Of a stretch of 64,000 bases of DNA, positions 8,217 through 17,018 are shown piece after piece. Source of the stretch: Agarivorans albus (lineage in GTDB: Bacteria; Pseudomonadota; Gammaproteobacteria; Enterobacterales; Celerinatantimonadaceae); NCBI RefSeq assembly GCF_019670105.1, contig NZ_AP023032.1, positions 2,412,972 to 2,476,971 of the forward strand, written 5' to 3'. How positions within the stretch are numbered: the first letter of the stretch is position 1; each line of letters begins with the position of its first letter. The notes beneath the pieces are model-generated. The model saw nothing but the letters and a program-made list of their open reading frames with translations. It had not been told where the DNA came from and ran no database searches. Position numbers and translations under genes: made by a program.

Positions 8217-8687
8217 CTACCAGGGCTCGTCTAATAATTCGTTGAGACGTTGCTCTTGTTGTTGTGGGTCGAGGTTTTGGGAGTACATCCAAGGGAGGGG
8301 TTGATGTACAAACTGCAAGTGAATGTCGCCTAACAACACGCTTAGCTCGGTGTCGCTATCAACCATTAAACTGCAAATCCCTTGCTGTTTAAGCAACTCA
8401 TTTGCGCTATGGCCACAAGCATTGCTAAAAACAGCCGCGCAGCCAGCTAAGGCATCGATTCGTTGTTTTAAACGACCTTTGTCGTGACCTGGTTTTGCTT
8501 GGTCAAACTGTAGAGCCTCTAACAGTTGAATGTGGTGTTCGCCAAAGCCATACACCAAAAAGGTATGGGCACTGCCAAAATGCTGATCGACACAATGTTT
8601 ACTTTCGCTGGCAAACGCTACTTTAAAAACATGTTCACGCTGCTGGCCATCTTCAATCACTCTTAGCTGTCTTTGCATCGCATTCAT
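8217..8687 (-). CDS. nifX: NifX, FeMo-co precursor carrier
   Basis: 156 aa, usual NifX length. The core (VFKVAFASESKHCVDQHFGSA, residues 20-40) is the dinitrogenase Fe-Mo cofactor domain shared by NifX, NifY and NifB tails, with the conserved HFG. NifX holds NifB-co or the VK cluster during transfer between NifB and NifEN. Start is 9 bp after nifN, so they are co-transcribed. NafY/NifY are relatives; size and position after nifEN support NifX. Confidence 0.92.
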   Translation of the reverse strand: MNAMQRQLRVIEDGQQREHVFKVAFASESKHCVDQHFGSAHTFLVYGFGEHHIQLLEALQFDQAKPGHDKGRLKQRIDALAGCAAVFSNACGHSANELLKQQGICSLMVDSDTELSVLLGDIHLQFVHQPLPWMYSQNLDPQQQEQRLNELLDEPW

Positions 8688-8696
8688 AGTTAACCC

Positions 8697-10082
8697 CTAG
8701 CTGCTTAAGGCTGGCTGAGTGCAGCTAGATGGTTCAAAGCGATAGCTACTTTTATGGGCTGGTACTTCATCTTGATGGCTTGCTTTAAGTAAATTAGCCA
8801 TTGCAAACAAGCGTTGCCGCGCACCTTCATAGCCCACTTGCAAAATATCACTGTTACCAAACCGGTCGTGACAAGGAAATCCCGCGCGTAAAACAGGCGT
8901 AAGCGGTTCGCACATGTTGGCGCAGTGGGTATTACCTACAATCAGCTCACACTCATCAACACACAGTTCCAGATCCGACAAATCCCCTACCACCACACTG
9001 TTCGTTTTTAGCTGCGGTAAACTTGTCACATTAAGCGTGGTAACCACTCGCTCAACACTTGCTCCTACCTCAGAGAACACCTCGCAATAACCTGCAGCAA
9101 GGTCTGGCTCAAGTGCGATGGCCACTTTAGCGTCACTTAACAAAAAGTGGCTATCGAGTAAGGCATCTTGCAGCCGTTTACGCTGCCGAGTAATCCATTG
9201 TGGAACGGGTTTGTTAGACAGCTCAGCAAGTTTCATTACCAATTGGTCGGTCTGCTGCATGCCCATTCCTGTTCCCATGAATAAACTTGGTACCTGGTAA
9301 TGCTTTTCTAGCACACTTGCAGCTGGCAGCATCGACTCACCAAACACCAAACTTGCTTTACTGTGAATACAACTAGCTAGCTGACTTAAACCAGTGCCAC
9401 CTGTGGAAGTGACCGAAAAGTCATCATCGGCTAAGTGCCCGTCTAAAGAATCGCTGAGATTCGGTACTAACACCGGGTTAAAGCCAAAGGCTTCACAATA
9501 GCGGGCTATTAACTCCAAATCGGCACTGGTTAAGGCACAGGATACAAAAACATTTAATTGCTGAATGTTTGAATCGAGCTTTGGCACACTTAGTTGCTTC
9601 TCAACTAATAGCTGCTGCATGCAGGCTTCGATGGTACTGGCAAACCCACTTTGCATAGACCCGGTAAAATCTGGAGTATTTACGCTTACAATCCGCTTGT
9701 TAGAAAATTGAGGATGTTGCGTTTTAAACTCTCGCACAACCCTAACTACATCGCAGCCCTGCATCTCGGTTAAACCTGTTGTCATCACCACGATAAGTGC
9801 AGCTTGGTGCTTTTCGCACAGTAATTTAAGTGCACTTGATAAGTTGTCGTCACCGCCCATAACAGCAGCGATATGATCAATGGCAGTGTTTTGTAGCGGA
9901 ATGGGTTCTCGGTAATGTTGAATCAAATACACTTTAGCGAACGCCCCGCAGCCCTGCGAGCCGTGCATTAAAGGAATTGAGTTATCTAAACCCATACATG
10001 CTAATGTAGCGCCAGTGGCGGCACTGGTTTTTAAAGGTTGCTCAACCAATGCGCTGCGTTTAACTGATACCTTATTTGTCAT
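8697..10082 (-). CDS. nifN: NifN, FeMo-co scaffold beta subunit
   Basis: 461 aa, nitrogenase component 1 fold. Forms the NifE2N2 scaffold where the cofactor precursor gains Mo and homocitrate. Cluster-ligand cysteines C29 and C45 (GATLACMGLDN; HGSQGCGAF) match the NifK/NifN pattern. The start is a single base after the nifE stop, implying translational coupling and equal production of the two subunits. Confidence 0.94.
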   Translation of the reverse strand: MTNKVSVKRSALVEQPLKTSAATGATLACMGLDNSIPLMHGSQGCGAFAKVYLIQHYREPIPLQNTAIDHIAAVMGGDDNLSSALKLLCEKHQAALIVVMTTGLTEMQGCDVVRVVREFKTQHPQFSNKRIVSVNTPDFTGSMQSGFASTIEACMQQLLVEKQLSVPKLDSNIQQLNVFVSCALTSADLELIARYCEAFGFNPVLVPNLSDSLDGHLADDDFSVTSTGGTGLSQLASCIHSKASLVFGESMLPAASVLEKHYQVPSLFMGTGMGMQQTDQLVMKLAELSNKPVPQWITRQRKRLQDALLDSHFLLSDAKVAIALEPDLAAGYCEVFSEVGASVERVVTTLNVTSLPQLKTNSVVVGDLSDLELCVDECELIVGNTHCANMCEPLTPVLRAGFPCHDRFGNSDILQVGYEGARQRLFAMANLLKASHQDEVPAHKSSYRFEPSSCTQPALSS

Positions 10083-10083
10083 G

Positions 10084-11481
10084 TTACTTCTCCCCTACTG
10101 GCGCACTGCTGGTCCACGGCGGATTGCTGGTCACTAAAGGCCAAATGGCACTGTCTAAGGTACGACAAAGCTCTTTAGCAAAAGTAAGCATGCCTTGATA
10201 ACCTGCGTAAGCATGTTCACGTTCTTGATTAATATCTAGAAACGGCAGACGCGCTTTTAAGGCGGTATACATGTTACGCCCGCCGGCAATCATTAAATCG
10301 GCCTTATGTTGTTGAGCTACATTGAGTAGATTTCGGGCGCCACCTTCATCTAGCATCAGCGCATCCTCACCCATGATTTGCTTAATTCTTGCTTTGTCTT
10401 CTGCTGTCGATTTCTTGGTTCCGGTAGCTACAACGCTAATTCCTAGCTCTTGTAAGGCGGAAACGATAGACCAAGATTTAACGCCACCGGTATACAGCAA
10501 AGCCTTTTTGCCTTTTAGACGTTCTATGTAAGGTTGTAGTTGTAGCCGGATCAACGCTTCTTGTTGAGCAATAAGCACTTCGGTTTCTCGGCTAACTTGA
10601 GGGTCATCCAACAACTTGGCGAAACTACGCAACGAAGCAGAGGTATCCTCAATGCCATAAAAACTGCCTTCAAACCACGGAATGTTCCAGCGTTCTTTCA
10701 ACATTCGCGCGACATTTATTTGCGCTCTGGAACACACCACCATAGCAACATCGGCCTGGTGCATGGTTTGTATCTCGTGAAAACGAGTATCCCCCGACAT
10801 GCAACTTAATACTCGATAACCCAAACGTTCCAATAGCGGTGATACATGCCAAAATTCACCTGCAATATTGTATTCACCAATCAACACAATATCGTTCACC
10901 CGCCTTGTTGGATCGTGACGCATAAAAGGTTTCTCTGGCGGGTCAATGGTGCCCACCACCTGCTTAACCATCACTTCACCAGCTATCCGGTTACCTAGGT
11001 TTTTACTGCCATAAAAGCCTGCAGCATCTACCGCCACAACAGGAATATTCCAACGGCTTTGAGCCAATTTACAAATAGCCTCTACATCGTTTCCTTCAAG
11101 AGCGGGTACACAAGTGACATATACAAAAACCGCTGGAGGGGAATGTTTTTCTATGACCGTTTTTATCGCGTGTAACAAACGCTTTTCGGCCCGCCCCATA
11201 ATCACGTCTTGCTCGTTTAAATCGGTAGTAAATCCCAAGCGAAATAAATTGCGGCCCGATGCGCGAGTGCCTCGGTTGTTCCAGCTATTGCCCGCACAAG
11301 CTATAGGCCCATGAACAATATGGGCAACATCGGCAATCGGTAACAAGGTAATCTGCGCGCCATCAAAACTACAACCGCCTGCGGTTGCCCCAGGTACTGG
11401 TCTAGCACAGCCAGATTTTTCTCCAGTGTTATGCTCGCAAGCAGGTTCATCTAATAACTCGGCTATGTCGCTTCGCTTCAT
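10084..11481 (-). CDS. nifE: NifE, FeMo-co scaffold alpha subunit
   Basis: 465 aa. Partner of NifN in the cofactor assembly scaffold. Cysteines C37 ([11 protein letters not shown]), C62 ([14 protein letters not shown]) and one in [12 protein letters not shown] lie where the P-cluster-like ligands fall in NifD. The C-terminal segment ([14 protein letters not shown]) resembles NifD but lacks the FeMo-co His environment of HSWDYSGP, separating it from NifD. First gene of the nifENX-fdxB-rseC block, preceded by a readable sigma-54 promoter and NifA site. Confidence 0.95.
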   Translation of the reverse strand: MKRSDIAELLDEPACEHNTGEKSGCARPVPGATAGGCSFDGAQITLLPIADVAHIVHGPIACAGNSWNNRGTRASGRNLFRLGFTTDLNEQDVIMGRAEKRLLHAIKTVIEKHSPPAVFVYVTCVPALEGNDVEAICKLAQSRWNIPVVAVDAAGFYGSKNLGNRIAGEVMVKQVVGTIDPPEKPFMRHDPTRRVNDIVLIGEYNIAGEFWHVSPLLERLGYRVLSCMSGDTRFHEIQTMHQADVAMVVCSRAQINVARMLKERWNIPWFEGSFYGIEDTSASLRSFAKLLDDPQVSRETEVLIAQQEALIRLQLQPYIERLKGKKALLYTGGVKSWSIVSALQELGISVVATGTKKSTAEDKARIKQIMGEDALMLDEGGARNLLNVAQQHKADLMIAGGRNMYTALKARLPFLDINQEREHAYAGYQGMLTFAKELCRTLDSAIWPLVTSNPPWTSSAPVGEK

Positions 11482-11527
11482 GCTTACACCTCACAACAAC
11501 TATTTGGCTCAATGATTAATTGTTGTA

Positions 11528-11544
11528 TTGCAAAGCGTATTCCA
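11528..11544 (-). promoter_or_regulatory. Sigma-54 promoter of nifE
   Basis: On the minus strand TGGAATACGCTTTGCAA: GG and GC are spaced by 10 nt, -24 TGGAAT and -12 TTGCA. Expected start near 11518, about 37 nt before the nifE ATG. Confidence 0.78.
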
Positions 11545-11586
11545 TAGGAGAATAGCGGTATTAGCGGCTTTGAACGGCAGATTCTT

Positions 11587-11602
11587 TGTCGTAATTGCTA
11601 CA
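11587..11602 (-). promoter_or_regulatory. NifA upstream activator site of nifE
   Basis: TGT-CGTAATTGCT-ACA, an exact TGT-N10-ACA match, centred about 76 bp upstream of the predicted nifE start, on the near side of the usual range. Confidence 0.7.
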
Positions 11603-11672
11603 AACCATAACGACTAGAACAATATGTGGGAAATAGTGCGACTTTATCGAACTGAGTAAAATTGAAGGAGTG

Positions 11673-11696
11673 AGTCGCCCGTAGTATTGGGCGACT
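11673..11696. other. 8-bp hairpin between nifE promoter and GGDEF gene
   Basis: AGTCGCCC (11673-11680) pairs perfectly with GGGCGACT (11689-11696) across an 8-nt loop. It lies beyond the GGDEF stop codon but lacks a T tract on either strand, so a terminator role is uncertain. Confidence 0.4.
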
Positions 11697-11745
11697 ATCG
11701 TAAGAAGATGTGGCTACCAGCTAGTTTGAGTTACCCAAAAGAGGA

Positions 11746-12834
11746 TTAAAGAGAAAAGTCTTCAATAGAACCACTGCGCGTTACTACCTTATTACGTCCA
11801 GTTTCTTTTGCTTCGTATAGGGCTTTATCAGCAATCGCGATCATTTTGTCCGCTAGCATTTCAAAATCACTGGGTAAACTGCTCTCGTTAAAGCCGAGAT
11901 AATAAGCACCAATAGATACCGTAATTGGATCTTCTGTTAACTCAATACTGCCAATCGCCTTCATCACCCGACTAAATACCTTTGCACAACCGTTTAAATT
12001 ACTATTGGGCAGCCAAATTAGGAATTCTTCTCCACCCAAACGAGCAACAAAATCATAGTCTCTTAAGGAATTGCTAATTTGCTTCGCGGTTTCGACTAAT
12101 GCTTTGTCACCAAGCTGATGACCGTAGGTATCATTGAGTTTTTTAAAGTGATCAATATCCACAATAGCCAACGTGCCCTCACCGCCAGTTCGGCTTAACA
12201 AGTTCATACTTTTCTTTAGCTTTTTGTACATCCCACGGCGATTTGGTATCTCGGTTAAACTGTCGTAGTTCGCTAATCGTTTTAGCTTTTGATTAAGTTT
12301 GTTTAGCTGCTCTTCTTGTTGCCTGCGAATCAGTTCTACTTCTATCCATGAAGCCATTAATTGCACCGCATCAATATCAATTTCTTGGAAGTGACGAGGA
12401 TAAGGAGCAGGACTAGAAAAATTTAGGGTTCCGTAGAGTTCACCATTTAAACGAATAGGCATACCAATGTAAGACTCTAAACCAAATGCTTTGTAGGCCG
12501 GATGCCTGGCGTACATGTCATGTTCACCAATGTATTCTAGGGCTACCGGTGCTTGGGCTTCACAGGTGATTCCACAGTATGTGGTATCCAAGGTAAAACG
12601 ATCGCCAGCTTTGAGCTCAACAGCCTCTGGAGTGACGCAATATTGAACAACATAGTCGTTTCCCTGAATCTTAGACAAAATAGCGATATCCAAGTTAAAA
12701 CGCTCTAAGCCCATTTGAAGCAGCGCCAGGATCTGCGCTTCGAAGCCTTCGTTATGTGCATTTGTCACTTGATACAAACGACGAATAACTTGTTCGCTGC
12801 TAGTGTTAGCCTGATTAAGACAGGTTGTTGACAT
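11746..12834 (-). CDS. GAF-GGDEF diguanylate cyclase
   Basis: 362 aa. A GAF-type sensor domain spans about residues 16-165, a short coiled coil (EEQLNKLNQKLKRLANYD, 174-191) links it to a GGDEF domain (about 190-350). The active-site loop is intact (RLGGEEF, GGEEF at 267-271), and the inhibitory I-site R258-x2-D261 is present five residues before it, so the enzyme should make c-di-GMP under product feedback. No membrane segment, so cytosolic. It reads in the nif direction but lies upstream of the nifE promoter; no nif role is shown. A giant adhesin lies 9 kb away, a usual c-di-GMP target type. Confidence 0.88.
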   Translation of the reverse strand: MSTTCLNQANTSSEQVIRRLYQVTNAHNEGFEAQILALLQMGLERFNLDIAILSKIQGNDYVVQYCVTPEAVELKAGDRFTLDTTYCGITCEAQAPVALEYIGEHDMYARHPAYKAFGLESYIGMPIRLNGELYGTLNFSSPAPYPRHFQEIDIDAVQLMASWIEVELIRRQQEEQLNKLNQKLKRLANYDSLTEIPNRRGMYKKLKKSMNLLSRTGGEGTLAIVDIDHFKKLNDTYGHQLGDKALVETAKQISNSLRDYDFVARLGGEEFLIWLPNSNLNGCAKVFSRVMKAIGSIELTEDPITVSIGAYYLGFNESSLPSDFEMLADKMIAIADKALYEAKETGRNKVVTRSGSIEDFSL

Positions 12835-13074
12835 GCATTAAGTCCTTTAAACATTGGATTAAAACAGTATTTACTAACAATAGTATAACTAGCTTATTTT
12901 CACATGAATAGAGTTAAAACTCGTTAAAAATTAACCCACTAACGGTTCTCAATTAATGTTAGACCTACCTCACTCAATTTGGCCACTTAACCAATGAGGC
13001 TTAATTTGGTTTAGAGCAAATTTTTACTATTTTGCTTGTTATAAACTACTGCAAACTTTAGAAAGGATCCGGTG

Positions 13075-13611
13075 ATGAAACTATCGCTTTTTAACGTTAG
13101 TTTAGCGAGCCCCGTAACACAGTTATTTGAAAAAGTATTTGCTGACTCTGAAGGCGCAGAAGAAGGCCAGTTAATTAAAGCTTTAGTCGCTGAAATGATT
13201 GAGACTACGCCAGAGCAAGATTTAATCGGCTTTGTAGCAAGCACAAACGAAGAGCTGGCGGGTTGTATCTTTTTTAGTCGCATGTTGCTCGCATCTGACG
13301 ACGTGGCGTTTATATTGTCTCCAGTGGCTATAGCTACCAAGCAGCAAGGCCAAGGTGTGGGCCAAAAGCTGATAAATTACGGTGTCGAGCAATTACGCAA
13401 GCTAGATGTAGATTTGTTAATCACTTATGGCGACCCAAACTTTTATGGCAAAGTTGGCTTTAAGCAAATTACTGAGAAACAAATCAAAGCACCATGTAAG
13501 TTAAGCCACCCAGAAGGATGGTTAGCGCAAAGCCTATCCAATCAAGAAATCCCCAATATTAAAGGGGCAAGCCAATGTGTTGCCGCACTTAATAAACAAA
13601 AGTACTGGTAA
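13075..13611 (+). CDS. GNAT-family N-acetyltransferase
   Basis: 178 aa from ATG 13075, which has AAAGGA 7 nt upstream (a GTG sits one codon earlier). The acetyl-CoA-binding motif appears as LSPVAIATKQQGQGVGQKLI (about 84-103) followed by LITYGDPNFYGKVGFK, typical of YhbS-like GNAT proteins. Substrate unknown. It is divergent from the GGDEF gene and stands alone on the plus strand, with a hairpin after its stop. Confidence 0.8.
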   Translation: MKLSLFNVSLASPVTQLFEKVFADSEGAEEGQLIKALVAEMIETTPEQDLIGFVASTNEELAGCIFFSRMLLASDDVAFILSPVAIATKQQGQGVGQKLINYGVEQLRKLDVDLLITYGDPNFYGKVGFKQITEKQIKAPCKLSHPEGWLAQSLSNQEIPNIKGASQCVAALNKQKYW

Positions 13612-13615
13612 GCCA

Positions 13616-13642
13616 AAACCCAAGTTGCCAACTTGGGTTTGC
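13616..13642 (+). terminator. Hairpin after the GNAT gene
   Basis: AAACCCAAGTT pairs with AACTTGGGTTT (13630-13640) across a very short loop just past the stop at 13611. The T run after it is short, so termination efficiency is uncertain. Confidence 0.55.
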
Positions 13643-13710
13643 ATTGCTACTCAGCCAATTAACAACAAATACTAAGCCCTTAAAGTGCTTACTTTAGCTA
13701 TTTAGCTCAA

Positions 13711-14196
13711 CTAACTACCGGCAAGCTTTGCCAGTAAATGGTTTAGCTGTTTTTGTTCATCGCTACTTAATACCGACATAAACTGTTGTTCTTGATCATG
13801 TAGCTCAAGTGTTACCCGCTCAATAAGCTGCTTACCTTTGTTGCTCAACTTAACCAGCTTACTGCGTTTGTCTTCAGGATTGTCCACCCTTTCAACCAAA
13901 CCTGCCTCGGTAACTCGATTCAATACTTTAGTAAGCCCGCCAGAGCTAAACAACATAGCACTGTATAACTCTGTAGGTGTTAAAGAGTAAGGTGCTGGGT
14001 GTCGCCTTAAAGTGACCAAAACACCAAAATCAGCAGCTTGTAGCTGATATTGACCTATCAGCTGTTCCATTGCTTGGCTAAGCGTATGCTGGGTGCGAAC
14101 CATTCGTAATATCGCAGGAGTGATAGTGCTGTAGGCTTCTGGCCAATTTTTTTGGGTGGAGCTTAAAATGCTAGCGATGCTTTCTTGATGCTTCAA
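13711..14196 (-). CDS. MarR-family repressor
   Basis: 161 aa winged-helix regulator. DNA-binding part at about 65-125: LTPTELYSAMLFSSGGLTKVLNRV as recognition helix region, then the wing GLVERVDNPEDKRSKLVKLS. It is divergent from an MFS drug exporter, with a 96-bp shared intergenic region that carries two near-identical palindromes. By family and layout it most likely represses itself and the exporter until a small ligand binds. Confidence 0.88.
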   Translation of the reverse strand: MKHQESIASILSSTQKNWPEAYSTITPAILRMVRTQHTLSQAMEQLIGQYQLQAADFGVLVTLRRHPAPYSLTPTELYSAMLFSSGGLTKVLNRVTEAGLVERVDNPEDKRSKLVKLSNKGKQLIERVTLELHDQEQQFMSVLSSDEQKQLNHLLAKLAGS

Positions 14197-14230
14197 TATC
14201 GGTTCTCGGTTAGTAAGCTACGACTTCAAT

Positions 14231-14280
14231 ATATCTTGCCAGAAAGATAAACTCCAGCTAATATCTTTCCAGAAAGATAA
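14231..14280. promoter_or_regulatory. Twin MarR operator palindromes
   Basis: Two 20-bp copies, 14231-14250 and 14261-14280, differ at one base (ATATCTTGCC versus ATATCTTTCC, both followed by AGAAAGATAA). Each is an inverted repeat of TATCTT/AAGATA. Their start-to-start spacing is exactly 30 bp, about three helical turns. They lie between the divergent marR and MFS genes, ending 12 bp before the MFS start. Confidence 0.75.
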
Positions 14281-14292
14281 ATAGGTAAGCTT

Positions 14293-15492
14293 ATGCAACA
14301 GAGAATATCCAAGAAGCTCATTATTTTATTGGCATCAGTGTTTGCTATGACGCCGTACGCCATTGATAGTTATCTACCAGCTATCCCGATTATTGCTACA
14401 GACTTTGGGGTTAGTACCTCATTAGTGGCGATAACCGTAAGCATTTACGTATTTGGAATGGCTTTAGGGCAACTTATCGGCGGCCCTTTATCTGATAAAT
14501 ATGGTCGCAAACCAATAATGGTGATCGGTCTGCTTATCTTCGCTGTGTGCAGTGTGTTTCTGGCCTTAGCAAACAATTTAGCCTTGTTTTGGTTATGGCG
14601 AATATTGCAATCAATAGGCGGTGGTATTGCTGTTGTAGGAGTACCAGCAGTAATTAGAGACAATGCCGAGGGCAAAGAGGCTGCAAAACTGTTTTCGTTA
14701 GTTATGCTAATTATGATGATAGTCCCATCTATCGCCCCATCCGTTGGAACTTTTATTCTGCAAGTCTCTAATTGGCATTGGATATTTATTAGTTCGGGGG
14801 TATTTGCTTGTGTGGTTGCCTTATGGGCAATTGCTGTTATGCCCAAACAAGCCAACACACAACATGGCCCAAGCAATAAGGTAAGTTTCGTTGATGTATT
14901 GAAGCACAAACATGCTCTTGGATATTTGATTTCCCAAGCTTTTGCCTACGGTGTATTGATGACCTTTATTACAAATGCGCCGTTTGCATATATCGTAAAA
15001 TTTGGGATCTCAGAAGAGCTGTTTTCAATGTTGTTTATTGCAAACGTGGTGGGCGTTGTAATTGTTAACCGTTATAACTCTTATCGTTTAAATCACTCTG
15101 AGCCCGAACACATGTTAGTGAGCTTTTTGGCCATGCAATTTGTCGGAGCAACAGTGTTGGTTGCCTCAATCGTGTTCGCGCCCAACAACCTCTGGTTTGC
15201 GGCAAGTGGTTTTATTATTTGCATGGCTGCAACTGGCGGCACGATGTCTAATGCTAACGTATGTTTTTTGAAACACTTTGGTAAAGGCGCTGGCACCGCC
15301 CAGGCAGTATTAGGCGCTATTCAGTTCTTTGCTGGAGCAGCGATTAGCGCGGTAGCAGCTATGCTTTCGCACACTAGTCTGTGGCCAATGGTACTTACTA
15401 TGCTTGCATCAACTACCATAGCCTCGCTTAGCGCCCATAAAGCTAACATCTTGAATCAAAAAGAGAAGGCTGAGCTTTGTTGTGCTAAATAG
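14293..15492 (+). CDS. Bcr/CflA-type MFS drug exporter
   Basis: 399 aa, twelve predicted hydrophobic segments. N-terminal SYLPAIPIIATDFGVS and the motif A loop LIGGPLSDKYGRKPIM (residues 62-77) are those of the DHA1 Bcr/CflA group; motif C-like glycines follow in helix 5 (VPSIAPSVGTFIL). Inner membrane proton-coupled efflux is expected; substrate unknown. It is divergent from, and probably repressed by, the adjacent MarR protein. Confidence 0.87.
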   Translation: MQQRISKKLIILLASVFAMTPYAIDSYLPAIPIIATDFGVSTSLVAITVSIYVFGMALGQLIGGPLSDKYGRKPIMVIGLLIFAVCSVFLALANNLALFWLWRILQSIGGGIAVVGVPAVIRDNAEGKEAAKLFSLVMLIMMIVPSIAPSVGTFILQVSNWHWIFISSGVFACVVALWAIAVMPKQANTQHGPSNKVSFVDVLKHKHALGYLISQAFAYGVLMTFITNAPFAYIVKFGISEELFSMLFIANVVGVVIVNRYNSYRLNHSEPEHMLVSFLAMQFVGATVLVASIVFAPNNLWFAASGFIICMAATGGTMSNANVCFLKHFGKGAGTAQAVLGAIQFFAGAAISAVAAMLSHTSLWPMVLTMLASTTIASLSAHKANILNQKEKAELCCAK

Positions 15493-15513
15493 GTGAGACT
15501 GCAGCGATTTTGC

Positions 15514-15798
15514 TTAACAGCACTCTTGTTCAATTTTGTAAAGTAACTCTAAAGCCTGAGTGTCTTCACAAACTTCGAAGTACTCATACAAAGGATTAGT
15601 TTGATTACCGATAAAATTAAGGTTATCTCGCTGCATTTTTGCTTGTTCTGCGCGTTTATCATGAAAGTAAGTCAGCCAAAGTTCGCCTCCCCTTTTTGCG
15701 TTTAGATGCTGTTCAAGCATGCTGATTAGGCGGTCTGCATTTTCATCACAGTTGATGTTGCAAAAAGAGATATAGCGATCGGTAATATTACTGCTCAT
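15514..15798 (-). CDS. cowN: CowN, protects nitrogenase from carbon monoxide
   Basis: 94 aa. The family signature is clear: DRYISFCNINCDENADRLI near the N-terminus, then NPLYEYFEVCEDTQALELLYKIEQECC at the end, including the terminal ECC. CowN is known to sustain N2 fixation when CO is present. It lies at the end of the nifHDKTY block, about 70 bp after the CxC-rich gene and separated from it by a hairpin. Small, soluble, and helical with an acidic surface. Confidence 0.9.
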   Translation of the reverse strand: MSSNITDRYISFCNINCDENADRLISMLEQHLNAKRGGELWLTYFHDKRAEQAKMQRDNLNFIGNQTNPLYEYFEVCEDTQALELLYKIEQECC

Positions 15799-15817
15799 GA
15801 TTAACTAACCTGTTTAA

Positions 15818-15849
15818 AGAAACTGCCTAATGTTGGCACTAGGCAGTAC
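15818..15849 (-). terminator. Hairpin between CxC-rich gene and cowN
   Basis: On the minus strand CTGCCTA and TAGGCAG form a 7-bp stem with a 10-nt loop, followed by TTTCTTT. It may attenuate read-through from nifHDKTY into cowN. Confidence 0.55.
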
Positions 15850-15870
15850 ATAAGAATCTATTTTAATAAC

Positions 15871-16311
15871 TCACTCTTCGTGCAAAGCAATTACGACACC
15901 AATAGCTAGATCAACGCTATTGGTTAATCTGGCGCAGCTAGTGCCTTTAGCCATTAAGAATAAATCAAAATAACTGGCACTCATAAACGCTTCTCGTTCA
16001 GCCATATCATCTTCACTGCACTCGATAATTCGGATGCTTGGATGATGTTTTTTAAAACAACTAAGCTTTGCTTGGTAATCGTTTTTATCGGCCAAGCTTG
16101 CCACTAACTTATCAATTAGGCTTTGGCTTAGCTCTTCGGTGACAGCGTGATCTTCATGCTTACACCCGCAGCTATGCTCAGGTTTTGAGTCTTCTGACTG
16201 ATGGCTGTTACACTGACAACTAGATGAGTGTTTTGGGCCATGTAGCTGCTCTTCACCTTTGCAAGAACATTGCTTTGGCTCTGCTGTAACAGCCTGCTCT
16301 ATAGTAGACAT
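15871..16311 (-). CDS. CxC/His-rich small nif-associated protein
   Basis: 146 aa, function unknown to me. The N-terminal 55 residues contain three CxC pairs (C15-S-C17, C32-Q-C34, C48-G-C50) interleaved with His residues, a likely metal or Fe-S binding segment. The C-terminal part (about 63-146) is a compact, normal-looking domain with LIDKLVASLADK and FDLFLMAKGTSCARLTNS. Its start overlaps the end of nifY by 13 nt, so translation is coupled. Position inside the nifHDKTY-cowN operon implies a nitrogenase-related role, perhaps cluster or metal handling (inference). Confidence 0.75.
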   Translation of the reverse strand: MSTIEQAVTAEPKQCSCKGEEQLHGPKHSSSCQCNSHQSEDSKPEHSCGCKHEDHAVTEELSQSLIDKLVASLADKNDYQAKLSCFKKHHPSIRIIECSEDDMAEREAFMSASYFDLFLMAKGTSCARLTNSVDLAIGVVIALHEE

Positions 16312-16973
16312 GCTTCTGCCTCCTGTTTTTCTAGCAACTTAGCTAACCAACGTGGCGGACAATCCATCACTGTTTGCAAGCGTTCTAAGATAGATCTTGC
16401 GGCCTGAGGCGTAAGTTGTTTCAAGGGCAAAATATCAGCACGGCTCACTCGAGCAGCAGCAGGCCCGCCTATCGACAAGGTGGCGAGTAATTGGCAGTCA
16501 CCGATTAAGTCAATTAAGTAGCTAGTACGCGCATCGCCACTTAAGTTTTCAATTACCGGCCGAACATCTACTAACTGAAAACCTTGAGCACTCACTTGAT
16601 AAATAAGAAAACGTAAGCATGATCCAAAGTGTCCGTCGATACGCTCCAAATTATTAGAACTTACCGCAAGTTGTACAATCGGTCCTTTTAGCAAGGTTTG
16701 CTCCGGGACTACCGGCGCTTCCATAGGACTGATTTGCTCTGAGCTTAATATTGCGTGTAATTGATTTACTTGGGCGCGCTCTACACTGTAGCGAGAGCTT
16801 TGAAATACTTCGCGTAATACTTTAGGGCTTAAGGCTCTTAACTTTTTCTCGGTTAATGGTTCGCCGCAGTGACCCACCAGCAATGATACAAACTGCTTTA
16901 GTTCAATATCTGGAATCGCTTTAGACGCCACAGCCAATCGCAGCGCTAAGTTATCGTTAATGTTTGATTTCAT
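16299..16973 (-). CDS. nifY: NifY/NafY-type cofactor-binding protein
   Basis: 224 aa. An N-terminal helical domain (about 1-85; ALSPKVLREVFQSSRYSVERAQ) precedes a C-terminal cofactor domain (about 98-205) with RIDGHFGSCLRFLIYQVS, the HFG motif shared with NifX. NifY/NafY binds FeMo-co and apo-MoFe protein and assists cofactor insertion. It follows nifT, as in classical nifHDKTY operons. NafY is the alternative name; the two cannot be split here. Confidence 0.88.
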   Translation of the reverse strand: MKSNINDNLALRLAVASKAIPDIELKQFVSLLVGHCGEPLTEKKLRALSPKVLREVFQSSRYSVERAQVNQLHAILSSEQISPMEAPVVPEQTLLKGPIVQLAVSSNNLERIDGHFGSCLRFLIYQVSAQGFQLVDVRPVIENLSGDARTSYLIDLIGDCQLLATLSIGGPAAARVSRADILPLKQLTPQAARSILERLQTVMDCPPRWLAKLLEKQEAEACLL

Positions 16974-17018
16974 CGGTACTCCTTAGCGTATCAATCTCAT
17001 CACCAGGACTAACGCATA

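Noticed and set aside
14445-14909. 154-codon minus-strand frame inside the MFS gene
   Set aside because: Antisense to a complete exporter gene with clear motifs; composition is that of a reversed membrane-protein gene.
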